Source of the DNA: Xiphydria camelus
Lineage: Eukaryota; Arthropoda; Insecta; Hymenoptera; Xiphydriidae
Assembly (NCBI GenBank): GCA_963678675.1
Contig: OY783198.1
Coordinates: forward strand, 4,593,001 to 4,657,000
Reading direction: 5' to 3'
DNA: 64,000 nt
Position 1 is the stretch's first letter. Each line of letters starts with the position of its first letter. Shown piece by piece: positions 25,217 to 37,198 of the stretch. The notes under the pieces are model-generated. The model searched no databases, was not told where the DNA came from, and saw only the letters and a program-made list of their open reading frames with translations. The translations under genes were made by a program, and so were the position numbers.

Positions 25217-26044
25217 TATACTAGGGGTGTTTTTGTTAAATCGGTTCATATATTCATATATCATGAATATACAGACATGACAAATTTCATCATCAACTAT
25301 ATTAATTGAGCATTGTAACAGTTTCGAGTGGAGAGAAGAGCTCGTTATTTATTTGAGGTGAAACTGTCTCCGCTGAAATAACGTCTGTACGATATTCCAC
25401 GAAGAAATTCGACGTGATCGTGTATTTACATTCCAACGACAAGATATTTCGCTGCGCATAATTTTTACTCCTCAGTCGAGGCACCCCCCCCCCCCCCCCC
25501 GTCCGAATTTAATCCTACGGCGCGCCGCGCGAACGCGAGATAACCTTCGCCACTCCGAATCCTAAGTAGGTCCGTTACGGCGGAAGACGCGTGGAAACGG
25601 CGTAACGCTCCGCGGCGACGGGGGTAACTCGGCGCGGCACGCTCCGGCGACGTTTCTCACGACGATTAATCCGCGCGCACAATGCGCGAGGTTGCGCCAC
25701 GGCGATTAGCGACAGCACTTCTGCGGCGAGTAGCGCGCGCCGCGTCGCGTGCACGCTGTACACGGTATTTCGTGTACGCCGCGCGCGTGCACCGCGGACC
25801 GCCTCCCGCGCGCGCGCGCGGATTCTCGCGGACGGCTATGTGGAGCATGGGATCGGCATTGTCTATTGTCGCCGCGCGCCGGTTATCGCGGGTCACGGTC
25901 GTCGTGACGACGATTGCGGGATTTAGTTGTAGACTGGGAGGGGGGAGAACGGGGTCGCCCGCGAATCATCGCTTCTACGATCCGTGGAAATCGAATGGCT
26001 GGTGTAAAGCAGGGGTCGCCGAATTCCGCCGTTAATCTTTCGCT
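25217..26044. other. Non-coding; C-homopolymer and CpG-rich stretch
   Basis: A C17 run lies at 25484-25500. The ~60 bp before it (attccaacgacaagatattt, taatttttactcctcag) recur in diverged form at 26910-26965. 25500-26040 is CpG-rich without a gene. Confidence 0.5.
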
Positions 26045-26330
26045 GCGCTGAAAAAAAAAAATAGTTGAATCTACTGAAAATTATTTGCGGGGTCGAGAGA
26101 AATAATCAATTTATATGAATGAAATTTTTCAATGCATCGATTCGATCGTCTCTTCCTTACAATCGTGTGAAATAGCATGTGATTGTAAGGAAATCTAATC
26201 TAAGGGGAAGGGGGGGGAAGGGGATCTAATTAGAGTATGAAAGAAGATCCAATTGATCTACTTAAATAAATAATTTGTTCCGACCCCGCGAGTAATTTTC
26301 AGTAGATCCAACTAATTCTTTTTTTCTGTG
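26045..26330. mobile_element. MITE family C
   Basis: GCTGAAAAAAAAAAATAGTT at the left and agatccaactaattcttttt at the right. The interior shares aatgcatcgattcgatcgtc and tgatctacttaaataa-type sequence with 21559 and 40060. A G-rich run lies near 26210. Confidence 0.8.
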
Positions 26331-26529
26331 CGGAGGATAGGTGCCTCATTTTTTTATCAACGATTTACTATTTCGTGATTCTCGCAATGACGAAAAAGAA
26401 TACAGCGTAAGACCTATCGATTATTCGTTATATTCATTATGAAATTCGCTTTTCACGTGGCTAAAATTAATTCCTCATCTTATCAAACACTCGGAGTATC
26501 TATCCCACCGCTTGAGCATCGATCCTCCA

Positions 26530-26796
26530 CACTGAGAAAAAGAATTTAGTTAAAATGACAAAATGCATTTGGTTGAGCGAGTCAAGTTATTCTAACAACA
26601 AAACTGATAAGTTGAACGAAATATTTAGTCATTCCAACTACGTATTTAATTATTGTAACATGTCTGGTTATTCTAATAAAAAAAAAAGGTCAGTCTAATC
26701 AAACACACACACAAGTGGAGGATCTATATTTCACCAAACGGTTTGGTCATCGTCTCCAGGATTTTGCTCAGATTGACCAGCTTATTTTTCCCAGCG
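26530..26796. mobile_element. MITE family A
   Basis: CACTGAGAAAAAGAATTTAG to gcttatttttcccagcg. Contains aaaatgacaaaatgcatttg and the near-palindromic caaacggtttgg core. The 26331-26529 gap is AT-rich with nothing recognised. Confidence 0.85.
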
Positions 26797-27620
26797 CAAA
26801 ATGCCGAAAATGGAATTTCTCACTCCTTTGGATATCTTAGCCTTTCCTCTCCGAATTGTATTTTTCCATTATAGAAATTGTTACATTTTAGTAAACAGAC
26901 CATGTGTCGACATTCCAACAACAAGGTATTTTGCTGTACAATTTTTATTCCCCAGCTAAGGCATCCATCCCCACTTTTACCCTATACGTACCTATATACC
27001 TGCACACACACGTCCGGCCGCGGAGCCCCGTAAAAGGGCGAAGGCGTCGGAGCGGTCGCCCGCAGTGCCGCTGACTATTTATCACGAGATCGATCGGTAT
27101 CTCGAACCGATGCGGTCCGATCGGCGCCGTACCGATTCTTCCAAGGGCTTCAATTAACGTTATTAAAGCACCATTAATCTCTCGTACGATACGCTCCGCG
27201 CATGCTCGGCACGCTTCTCTCCTCGCGCGGCGAGGCTCCTCTCTCTTTCGTTCGCCGCAGCGCGCGTCTCGACTGCCCTTTCCTGCTCGGGGACACGCGC
27301 GAGGGCGAATCGCGCCGATTTCTCGATCGCGCGCCGCTCGCTCGTCCGCCGATGACGACGGCTGAGAACCACGGCATGATACGCGCTATTAAAGTCGAGC
27401 CAACAACGGCACATTGTTACGACGCATGCATATTCAAGGGATCACGCTAGCGGTGGACCTCGCCCAGGAAGATCTCGCGCGTCCGCGCGCGCGTATCTTC
27501 CCTCTCTCGCGGGACAATAAGCGGACGGAGCGCGCGCGCGGGTTCGTCGATCGCATAAATCGACGTGGGACGTCGCGAACTGGTATCCCCGCGACGCGAA
27601 TAATTCGAATAGAATACGTA
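26797..27620. other. Non-coding; AT-rich then CpG-rich
   Basis: 26880-26970 carries the diverged copy of 25427-25490. 27000-27610 is CpG-rich with overlapping frames on both strands. No gene seen. Confidence 0.5.
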
Positions 27621-27862
27621 TGCTGAAAAAAATATCTTGGTCAATCTGAGCAAAATCCTGGAGACGATGACCAAACTGTTTGATGAAATATGGATCTTTC
27701 ATATGTGTTTGGTAAAATTGACCACTCTTTGGTCAAAGCAACTAAACGTGTGGTTGGAATGACAAAATGTTCGGTTCAACTGACCGGTATTTTAGTTAAA
27801 ATAACAAAACACATTTAACTAGATGTGTTTTGTTATTTTAACATAATTATATATTTTCAGTG
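27621..27862. mobile_element. MITE family A, first of a head-to-tail pair
   Basis: GCTGAAAAAAATATCTTGG to atatattttcagtg. Separated by only CA from the next copy and in the same orientation. Confidence 0.85.
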
Positions 27863-27864
27863 CA

Positions 27865-28115
27865 CACTGAAGAGAAATATCGATCGATTAATCCAAAATC
27901 CTTGAAACGATGACCAAACCGTTTGGTGAAATATGGATCCTCTCCATTTGTGTGTGTTTGGTAAAACTGATCACTTTTTGGTTAAGACGACTAAACGTCT
28001 CATTGAAATAACTAAACGTTTCATCGGAATACTGACCGATATATTTCAGCAAGAATAACTTGACGCGTCAAACTATACGTGTTTCCTCATTTTAACCTGA
28101 TTACCTTTCTCGGTA
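27865..28115. mobile_element. MITE family A, second of a head-to-tail pair
   Basis: CACTGAAGAGAAATATCG to attacctttctcggt. Contains caaaatccttgaaacgatga and caaaccgtttggtgaaatat. Confidence 0.85.
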
Positions 28116-29658
28116 CAGGCGTCGACGTATTCAATGGCGCGGGAGAACGCGCCCGGCGGTCCGATAGCGCGGCGGCAGCGCCAGGCACCGCTATACCGCT
28201 AACGCGCAAAGCGTCTAAATCCCTTCGTCGTGTCGCGTCAGACGGCGCGGCGTTGATAGCGGCGATCAACGCCCGTTTACAACGCGACGTATTTACAATG
28301 GCTCGTCGCGGCGGTCCCCCCTTGAGCGTGCTGAGCCTCCGGTAAGCTCGCGCGGCTCTCCGCGGTCCGCGCTAACGAAGCAGACCGGACTACTTATACC
28401 TCCGCGGTGCGCGACACGGCGCTGGAGAGAGGAGGCTGGAGAGAGGGGTGTACTACCGGGGCGTGCCCGCATATATGAATACGAGAAACCGTGTCTCTTT
28501 TCGTCGGTTACAGCCGCCTCGGTACCGCGTCTAGAGCGGCTACATATGCCTCTTACGGAGTCTCTGTATTCCACGCGATACCGATAGCGATATATACCGA
28601 CCAAACGACACCGCGCTCGCAGTGCCCCGCGCGTCGAGAGAAGACACGACTGTGTGTGTATGTATATAGACGTGTGCAGGTACCGCGCACACGCTCCGGC
28701 GTGGTGCCGCGGGTTATTAAATTACCGGAGGCATCTGCAGCGCACGCGTAGCGTATTTTGACGTGTCTTATCTCGCGTTTAATGGCACTATCAGACGCAC
28801 TCCTCTCACCGAATTTTAACGCGCGATAAATCTTCGGCAACGCGACGTAGCCGGCGACTTTTTTCTTCTCTCCGTTCGACCGAGACAAATCATTTTCCTG
28901 CTCGCGTCCCCGATAAATCGCAATAAACAGCCATAAATCCGCGCTCGCGCGCGCGCTTCTCCCTCTACGAAACAGGCGAGCGCGCACGCGCGCGCGCGCG
29001 GCGGTATCTCCCATCGTTCATCGCGGCGCACGCAAAGTTCCGTTGTCGGTGCGCGCCGACTCCGCGGTAAACGCGTTGTGCAGCGAAGGATGCATCTGGC
29101 GCGAGGTCCCCGTTCGTCCTTGTCCGCGGACGGAAACGCTGCCACCACCACCTCCCCCGCTTCCGGCAAGGATCCGCGAGCGCAGCGACTCGCGGCGAAC
29201 GCCGGTTGGGGTCCTCGGAATCAGGATCGGCACGGGCAGAGAACCGTGCGCCAGCCTCGTCGACATCCTGCCAGGATTGCGACACTCGCGCCCGCCCGCT
29301 CGGGTATCGCGCGGCGAGGGAATCGCGCCGGAAGCGGTGCTTGCGCAACGGCACCCATTGTCTTACGACGCGAGTCGCTCCGTTACTCGGTCGGCTGCAG
29401 CGGGCACACATGGATCGTATGGGTACGACTCTCGTGTCGCCTCGCGTCGCGTTATCGTAATCGTGTCGGTCGTGTGCCTCGTCGGGTGATACTTAGGTAC
29501 ATGCATCTCCGCGGTTGTCGTGCGCAAGAGAGTTTCCACATTTCGCGATGGACTTTATTCCCGGTATCGCGGTTGATCTGTACGATAGTGAGTCATCGAC
29601 CGAGATTTTTGCGGGTGGGACTGAAAGAAGTAATTTAGCCGGTGCCGAGAAAATACTT
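28116..29658. other. CpG-rich non-coding stretch
   Basis: Long overlapping open frames on both strands (up to 186 codons) encode Arg/Ala/Ser-rich peptides. Alternating CG runs lie at 28944-28954 and 28984-29000. No gene recognised. Confidence 0.5.
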
Positions 29659-30078
29659 CACTGAGAAAAAAGTATTTAGCTAATCCAGCTATATTTCTGG
29701 CTGCCTCAGACAGAATTAGAAAAATATTGCTAGCGTAGCAAGAATTCTTGCTATGGCGAAGAAAATTATCATTGCAATTACTATAATTTTCTAGTTGTGG
29801 CCAAATTTGTTTTGAGTGTTCCTTGGATCAAAAACATGATAATTATGAATCCGGCATCGAGCCGTGCAGGTTTTCTTCGTGCGAGAAAATATTGGACACA
29901 AGCTCGGTGAATTTTTTTTTCTTCGCGCAGAAAGAATTTCTAATCCCACGACAAAGGTATTCTTGAATCAAGAATATATAGTCTTCGAACAAGAATGTGT
30001 ACTGTTGAAAATTGTTTAATTCCTGTGTTCTTGATTCAAGAAATATTTGTTCGACACTAGCAATTATTTCTCTCCGTG
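29659..30078. mobile_element. MITE family E, enlarged copy
   Basis: CACTGAGAAAAAAGTATTTA to agcaattatttctctccgtg. The right ~230 bp match family E (ttcttcgtgcgagaaaatat, cgcgcagaaagaatttct). The left ~170 bp (ttagctaatccagctatatt) do not, which points to an insertion or chimera. Confidence 0.75.
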
Positions 30079-30607
30079 TGCTCGAGCCGTTGGGAAATGA
30101 TCGATCGACGAATTTTATCGACGATGTAAAGCCACCTTGAGATATAGTAATAATAATGAACTCAAGCGATCGAGATTCCTCTCCCGGTGCATCGCTCCTC
30201 GCGCCACCCAGTTTCCCCGCGAGCTTTCGCGCGCCGCCGCGCGACCAGCTCTCCCACGTGGACTTGTAAACCGATCGCACTCCTTTTTTTCAGCGCGATA
30301 AAGTCGTCGTTGTCGATGTCGCGTTAGCGGCGCTACTTCTCCCGCCTGCACCCTTCGCGCGTTAGCTCGCACGCGGCTCGCGGCACGATTTGCATTTACA
30401 TCGATGTTTCCGATAATGTGTACTCCGTCTCCCTCTTTCTCGATCTCCGCGCCGCCGTCCGAAAGCGCCGCGAGAAACCCGGAGAAGCGCCGTCGCGCGC
30501 GACACGACACCCGATCTCGAATCGCGCGCGCTTTCGGTCCCTTTAACGAGCTCTGCTCCGCTCGTCCGGGTGGTCCGCGCGTCGTAATTAAGACGCGGGA
30601 ACGACTA
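30079..30607. other. CpG-rich non-coding stretch
   Basis: Open frames on both strands, no domain recognised. Confidence 0.5.
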
Positions 30608-30748
30608 CGCTGAGAAAAATGACTTGGTTAAAATGACAAAACGCATCTGGTTTAACGAGCCTAGTTATTCTAACCAAATTGCTGGTAAGTTGAAGCGAAT
30701 ATTTCGTTATTCTAACTACACGTTTAGTTATTCCAATTACACGTCTAC
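30608..30748. mobile_element. MITE family A, 5' half only
   Basis: CGCTGAGAAAAATGACTTGG with aaaatgacaaaacgcatctg. It stops near tccaattacacgtcta, where the next copy begins. Either truncated or the left half of a tandem pair. Confidence 0.75.
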
Positions 30749-31005
30749 GCTGAGAAAAATAATTCGGTTAAAATGACAAAATGCATCTAGTTTGACGCGT
30801 TTAATTATACTAACTAAAATGTCGAACAGTTGAATCAAATATCAAGTTACTTTAATAAAATGTTTAATTATTCCAACCAAGCGTTTAGTTATTCTAGCCA
30901 AAAAATGGCCAGTCTAATCAAATAGATGGAAGATCCATATTTCAGCAAACGATTTTTTGGTCATCGTCTCCAGGATTTTGATCGACTAAATTGTATTTTT
31001 CAGTG
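30749..31005. mobile_element. MITE family A
   Basis: CGCTGAGAAAAATAATTCGG to aaattgtatttttcagtg. Contains catcgtctccaggattttg. Confidence 0.85.
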
Positions 31006-31250
31006 CACAATTATTCTATATCATCTTCATAATTCGAAACATCTTACTTCCTGAGAAATAAAGACCTCATTACAAATACAAACTGTACGCGGAATATGTC
31101 TGTCGCAGGCAAATAGTAACTTTAGGCAGATAGTATCTGCCTAGGCAAATACTAACTGCCTGGGCAAATAGCGATTTTCTTTATAATTCATTCCTAAATG
31201 ACTAGGCAGATACTATTTGACTAGGCAAATGGTCATTTCAGGCAAATAAC

Positions 31251-31405
31251 TTTTGTGGCTCCGCTCGCTTCGCTCGCTCCGCCGATTCAAGCCTAACCTA
31301 ATCTAACCTAATCTTATCAAATCTAATTTATTAATATTTTAATGCGTTAGACTGGGTTAGGTTAGGTTAGGGTCGGCGGAGCGAGCGAAGCGAGCGAAGC
31401 CACAA
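31251..31405. repeat. Fold-back unit 1 with TTAGG-type runs
   Basis: Arms carry gctccgctcgcttcgctcgc and gcgagcgaagcgagcgaagc. The inner part holds cctaacctaatctaacct and, inverted, gggttaggttaggttaggg. Confidence 0.8.
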
Positions 31406-31440
31406 GAGATATTTTCCCAGGCAAAGCTATTTGCCTGCAA

Positions 31441-31595
31441 ATAACTTTTGTGGCTCCGCTCGCTTCGCTCGCTCCACCGATTCAAGCCTAACCTAACCTA
31501 ACCTAATCTTACCAAATCTAATTTATTTATATTTTAATGCATTGGACTGGGTTAAGTTAGATTAGAGTCGGAGGAGCGAGCGAAGCCACAAGAGC
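31441..31595. repeat. Fold-back unit 2 with TTAGG-type runs
   Basis: Direct copy of unit 1. It contains cctaacctaacctaaccta at about 31487-31505 and a shortened right arm (ggagcgagcgaagccac). Confidence 0.8.
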
Positions 31596-32061
31596 TATTT
31601 TCCTAGGCAAAGCTATTTGTCTGAAACGACCATTTGCCTACGACATAAAAGCTTGATTAGGTATTTAGAAATTTCCCGCACTGGATAACATAAAGAAACA
31701 TCCATCTACAATTATCAAACCCACACCTAATAAATTACTAAAATACTGAAGTTTATCTGAGGAGCAACTACTCTTATGATATGCATATAACCACAAATTA
31801 TTGAACTGAAATAGACTAGATACTATTTGCCTAACAACGGTTCCGGCAGATACTATTTGCCTAGGCAAATGGTGTTTAATCAGAAATAAACATAATAAAG
31901 CTGTTTGCCCAGGCAGTTAGTATTTGCCTAGGCAGATACTATCTGCCTAAAAAGTTGCTATTTGCCTGCGACATGTGTCTACCCTCTCGAGTCTCGACGT
32001 CGAGTTGGCGTTGCACTTTTTTTCAGTCCTTGGCGTACGCCTCGATCGCGAGGCTCGTGTA

Positions 32062-32175
32062 CCAGAAAATAGTCAGTCAAACCAAACACAGATGGAGGAT
32101 TCATATTTCGCCAAACGGTTTGGTTACAGTTTCCGGAATTTTAGTTAGACTGACCAGGTTATTTTTCTCACCGGG
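32062..32175. mobile_element. MITE family A, 3' half only
   Basis: aaatagtcagtcaaaccaaa, ccaaacggtttgg and gaccaggttatttttctcac match the right half of the family. The left half is absent. Confidence 0.75.
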
Positions 32176-34127
32176 TATATAGGTACGTCAACGTAATAAC
32201 GGCGAGAAAGAACTCACGAGAGAGTGATAGCGAGGCGAGAGGTTTCTCCTTCCGCGACGCCACAAAATTGAATCCCCGTCGATTCAACGCGAGAAGAGCT
32301 CTTCGTCGGATGCGCGCAAAATTACGAATTCGTAGTCGCGCGTCGCGAGGCGTACCTACATACGCTCTCGGCGTTGCGCGAGAGGCACAGCCCGATCGCG
32401 TGTAGGTTTACCGTTGCTCTCCGACACCGGAGCACGTCCCTAACAAGCTCGTAGATTTACTCGCGGGCGCGATGAGTTTTTCCGCGCGCTCTCGTATTCT
32501 CGCGCGCCGCGCACGTCCGCGGCGGTAACAATCTAGCGATTTTATGCGTGGCAGGGGTAACTCGTTTGTGTGCTCATATCATCGTCCGTTATTGAAAACG
32601 GTATCGGGGGCAGCGGAACAATTTAATCATCGATTCGTTATTATTTTCATAAATCGACGCACTCTCTCGCAACGAGCTCTCGCGACTCGAGCCGCTTTCG
32701 CGCGCGCGTAGGTATATCTACATCACACGCGGACTATAATTGAATCATCGACGAGTTCAACGTACTCGTCGTTAATAGCCAACCGAGCCGCGAACCGGCT
32801 TGTTCGCCAGTTTTAGAATTTTTCCCGGCTGCTCGATAGTTTCGTCTTCCTTATTTTACCCGCGGATCGACCGAGCATCGGAGCGAGATGCGAGAACGCT
32901 GCAGCAGTGCGATGCTCGAGACGCTTACCTCATTATCTATGAGCTTTTCATTTATATTTGTATACCTAATACTCTTTCGAAGATTATATTTAAATCCCCA
33001 ATAAAGTTTTACAGCAATTCAAGCCAAAGTTACATTGTGTGATAATGGGATAATAATTATTGAAATTTCTTTCCTGCCGAGTAAATTTAGACGAATAAAA
33101 TTCCTTTGCGGAAGTAAATGCACACGCGTACGCGCGTATTTACGCGGAACTTATTTTCCAGCCACGGTTCCGATATTCGACTCGCGCACGAACAGCCGAT
33201 AACGACTCCCCGCTTAACGAAGCTCGGTGGGTCGCGTCGAGAATGACTGGGAGGTACAAATGCTCTTATAAAAAACGATCCTCTTCCCGCTGCAACAATT
33301 GCTTCGACGGGCCCCGTAAGGTGGTCGAGCGGGGCGCGTGCATGCGCATTTATTAACCCGCTGCCCCGAGATATCGCGTTCACGGCCAAAGAGAGAGACG
33401 ATTCTATTTATGCGCACGACCACCGGTCCCGAGGTTAATGGGGTGATATTACTCACGAGACCGCGGCGGGTCGATAAGCGCGCGAAGAGGAGTCGACCCG
33501 AGTTTCCGAAACGCTTCCATTCGTCGAGCGAGGATCGATGATCCTCGGCCGCGTGAGAGCCCGCGGCGCGCACCCGGAATCTCGTCTAACCGCGCGCGAG
33601 AGGTGAAAAAAAAAAAGAAGGAGAGCCTTCCCCCCGAGAGGAACGAACGTCGCGCGGCGCGGTGTCTTCACAGCCGATGAGCGCGAGCGCCGTGAAAACA
33701 ACGTTCCCGTTTCGTCGAAATCCAAAGCAAACTTCTCGAGGTTACGACGTCGATTAGGAGCGATTGTCCGCGGAGGTCGCGAGAGTCTTTTCGAGGTCTT
33801 GCGCGCGAGCGCGGAGAAAAGACGGATGTACCCCGAGGCCGCGCGATCTTCCCCGCGAGACTCGCTCGCGTGGAATATTCTCTACGAGGCGGAGTGTTCT
33901 TCCGTCATACGAGAGGCCAAGGCGGGGAGGGGACTCTTAAGGAGAAAGCGTATAGACATTTTTGATCCGTCGATGGACCGAGGTGCGCGCGCGCGCGCGC
34001 GAAGACCGATGCTCGTGTACGATTGAGAGAGGATTCCCGTTACAATGGGATTTCCCGCCGTTTTGCTTGTCTGTAAGTTTGTTCTCGTTGTCTACACTTT
34101 CTGCACTCACATTTCTCCCTGACACTA
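32176..34127. other. Non-coding, mostly CpG-rich
   Basis: AT-richer at 32930-33110, where tttcctgccgagtaaattta resembles the palindrome family at 34128. The rest has overlapping frames on both strands without domains. A CG run lies at 33985-34001. Confidence 0.5.
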
Positions 34128-34325
34128 TATACCATATGAACCAGGAAAGAAGCTCGAATTACTGTTGTCTCATTATCGATGAACTTTTGGCCTACATCGA
34201 TACAAGACTTCATTGTCGATTGAAATGTAATCTTCAAAAAAGTATTATATAGATATCGACCAAAAAATCGTGGATAATGAGATAAATAGTTTTTTTTCCT
34301 GACGAGTAAGTTTAGCCTCATATGA
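34128..34325. repeat. Palindromic repeat, family S
   Basis: ccatatgaaccaggaaa with gtctcattat at the left is inverted at the right as ataatgagataaat with tttcctgacgag and catatgat. Related palindromes lie at 22795 and about 40506, and a half copy at 16826. Confidence 0.6.
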
Positions 34326-35684
34326 TATTTGTAATTATCAGCGTTCACAAATGGGCCGAAAGTCTAGAATTACCCGTCAATTCTCTTACTCAAGAGTAAT
34401 AAATATTATTGATATGATTGCAACGAGTATAAATTGGAACGGATATTTATTATGGTAAAATAGAAATAAGTACATATTGCCAAGAGAAACGAAACGTATT
34501 TTCATACTGATAAATTACTACCAGCACATTCCGTGCGATCGACACAATTTTTCTCAATGTACCTACCATCGAAAACCGAGTGTACTCGGCGTAAATAACG
34601 AGAACAAGCCTGATACCGTTCGCCGTCCAGCACCTCTCTCCGCGCGGCGCCAGAGATAAGTCTCTCCAATTCGACTTCCCGTAATTCCACGAATCTCAAT
34701 TCAGCCTCGGAAACGAACCTCCGCCCCTTCCCTTCTTTTTACTCATTTTCTCTCCGACTTACAATCGCGGCGAGTTCTAGTAATTCCAAGACATTTTTCT
34801 CTCCCACTTCCTCCTCCTCGCCTAATCACGACGAACGCGTCCGCGAGCCAAGCGTCGGACGCGCGTTCCGCGGAGCGCCCATCCACCCACCACCGGACGG
34901 GGAGCCCTTTGTCCGACCTCGCCCTCTCGTCATCGCGGAAAAGGCAGTGTACGCCACACGCGCGCGCGTGCTCCGCCCGGGCAACGCGCCGTGCGTCGCG
35001 CCTCCCCCGCTCCCCCCGGCCCCCTCCTCCTGGCGAACACGATTGTACATTCGGTCACGTCGCACGGTAGCCCACAACTCTTTTGTGTCCCCGTGCCGTG
35101 AGCAACAATGGCTCGTTTCGAGGACCGGATTTCGGAGTTTTTCTCTGAATGGGCCATTCGAGCGGAGAGAAGACGCGACGAGGCGCGCGAGTCAATGGGC
35201 GATATCTCGACGCGCTGCGGTAATAACGCGCGCGTCGCGGCTGTAACCGGGACGTTGGAAGCGATTTCCGCTACATTGTCGTTATACTTTTCGGAGATCT
35301 CGCGGCGGGGCGCGGGCCCGAGCGAATCGCGAGAGACGAGGGAGCGTCGCGCGACGTGTTCGCAACATTGTGCCGCGGTAAAGGATATCGTGGATTGGGC
35401 GATGCCGTTCGCGGCGAACGCGACCTTGATATCGCTCGAGAATAACAATCGCGTCGGAACGCTTCCGTCTCGCCGCGTCTCTCTCCCCCTCGCTCTCCGC
35501 TGGACGGACTAATTATATCGATCGACGCGACTAGCTGCACCGCCGAGGATGTTTCGAATCGTTTCAAGGCCCCCCAAACTCGTATTCGCTTCGTTTCGTC
35601 GACTTCCCGCGCGGGAGAATTACGCGTTAACGCGCGTCATTTCGTGTTCGGGAACTGTAAAATCACTGGGCTCGGATTGGTGTA
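34326..35684. other. Non-coding stretch, AT-rich then CpG-rich
   Basis: A 135-codon plus-strand frame starts at 35108 in a reasonable Kozak context (caacaatgg). A 172-codon minus-strand frame overlaps it. Neither resembles a known protein, so neither is annotated as a gene. Confidence 0.45.
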
Positions 35685-36156
35685 CATTGAGAAAAATAAG
35701 TAGGTTTTCAAATGAGAAGACGCACTTAGGTAAACATTATTCTAACGAAAATACCGGTCAGTTGAACCAATCACTCGGTTACTCCAACCAAATATTTAGT
35801 TATTCCGGCCAAACGTTTAGTCGGTCCAACCAAAAAGTGGTCAATTCTACGCCGCGAGAAAAGAGCAGCCAACAAAATAATTTTGTCGAGTCAATTTGAT
35901 AACCTGAAGAAATTGTGTTGGATCATCCAAATGTTCAGCTCTGCCGTCAAGGTTTTCGTGAAATCGACCAAAGAACTTTGCGATTCCAAAAAAAAGTTTT
36001 GTCGGCTCGTATTCATTCGAAATATTTTATTAGCCAAACCAAGAGTTCTTTCAGCTTTACCAAACAGGCGAAAGATCCATATTTCGCCAAACAGTTTGGT
36101 CATTGTTTTCAGGATTTTGGTTTGATCGATCAAAAAAGATATCTATTTTTCTCGGT
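35685..36156. mobile_element. MITE family A, enlarged (~470 bp) copy
   Basis: Left end CATTGAGAAAAATAAG and right end tatctatttttctcggtc. The terminal thirds match the family (taccggtcagttgaacc, gccaaacagtttggtcattg). The central ~200 bp (gaaaagagcagccaacaaaa to about 36050) are extra. Confidence 0.75.
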
Positions 36157-37198
36157 CTATCGCGCACGCGAAACAGAGCGCGCGTCGCATCGCGAAAGGA
36201 CGACGACGCGTGAACGCGAGGGGAACCCCGAGACGGAGAGAAGGAGAGCGCACGCGTGCACGCGAGCGACGCGAAAACGCGCGTCGGCGGAGCACGCGGA
36301 GCGGAGGGACTCGGCGCGCGCATGCGCGGTAGCGATCCCCCGTCGAAAGACCCGTTATTAAAAATCAGTTAACTCGACGCACCGCTCAAATCGGAGCCGT
36401 TAAGTACGTGTAAATTGGCGGTGTCGGCGCTTTTTAAGAATATCACAATTTCGTATCGTTAACCGGCTGGCGAAAGGGCTCGCGGGGTGAGGAGAGGGCG
36501 AGGAAGGGAGAGGCAAATTAGCCACGTAATACCTGCCTAAAGGTGGAGCGCGCCAGTCCCGCGCCATCTCTTCTCGTTATACAGGCGCGCGTATAATACG
36601 CGCGAAAGTGCAAATGAAATTAAAAACTTTCGGGCCAACGCTCTTTCGCGAAACGAAAAGCTTGATCGTACCTACGCGGGCGGAGGGTTCGCCGAGAGTG
36701 CGTCAACGGCGGCCAGGGGGCGCATCACGCGGTCCGCGCGGCGAATAAGTCGCCGTGCGCGCGCAATTTGGACCGTTCTCACATTTGGACACGTTGCGTG
36801 CGTACCTCGCATTTGTATACCCGGGAATTTTATACCGTTTAAGCGAGCTCGTTGCGTGCCTCGATTCATCGCCTCTTTGATTGAATCTCGCGAGCTAGCC
36901 CGGCGGTCACTGCGCGCGAGTAGTTGCTTCTTCCTTTTATGTGCTACGAATCGTGCAACGCGAGCGAATCGAATCGATCGCCGGGAGAATTCCGTTCGAC
37001 AAATTGAACGAGGGCCGAAAGAATGTAATGAGAAACGTTATTGCTCCTGCACCGAGTTAATTGCGCGTACAGACATCCAGATGGCACGGGTAGTTCGTCC
37101 ATTGGTTGTTGATAAGAGATATTTTTAAAATAGATGCATTAGTCGGAAGCAACTTATCGGATGAAAATATAAGAAGTACCTTAAATGCGGCATACGTT
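36157..37198. other. CpG-rich non-coding stretch
   Basis: No gene or repeat recognised. Short open frames only. Confidence 0.5.

Larger units (their letters stand above)
31102..31972. mobile_element. hAT-like non-autonomous element (871 bp) with subterminal repeats and two hairpins
   Basis: The ends are inverted: GTCGCAGGCAAATAG at the left and CTATTTGCCTGCGAC at the right. Flanks atatgtct (31094-31101) and atgtgtct (31973-31980) form an 8-bp target duplication with one mismatch, the hAT signature. Both subterminal zones carry many copies of the AGGCAAATA/AGGCAGATA motif on both strands, as in hAT transposase-binding regions. The centre holds two ~180-bp fold-back units (gtggctccgctcgcttcgct against cgaagcgagcgaagccac) with CCTAA runs inside. 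No transposase is encoded. A short minus-strand frame at 31665-31868 is unremarkable. Confidence 0.8.

Noticed and set aside
31290..31570. Telomere remnant or chromosome-fusion site
   Set aside because: The TTAGG runs are only a few units long, occur in inverted orientation twice, and lie inside an element with its own ends and target duplication.
35108..35512. 134-residue frame with good Kozak context
   Set aside because: No recognisable domain, an even longer frame lies antisense, and the composition matches neighbouring non-coding CpG-rich DNA. Transcript data could reopen it.
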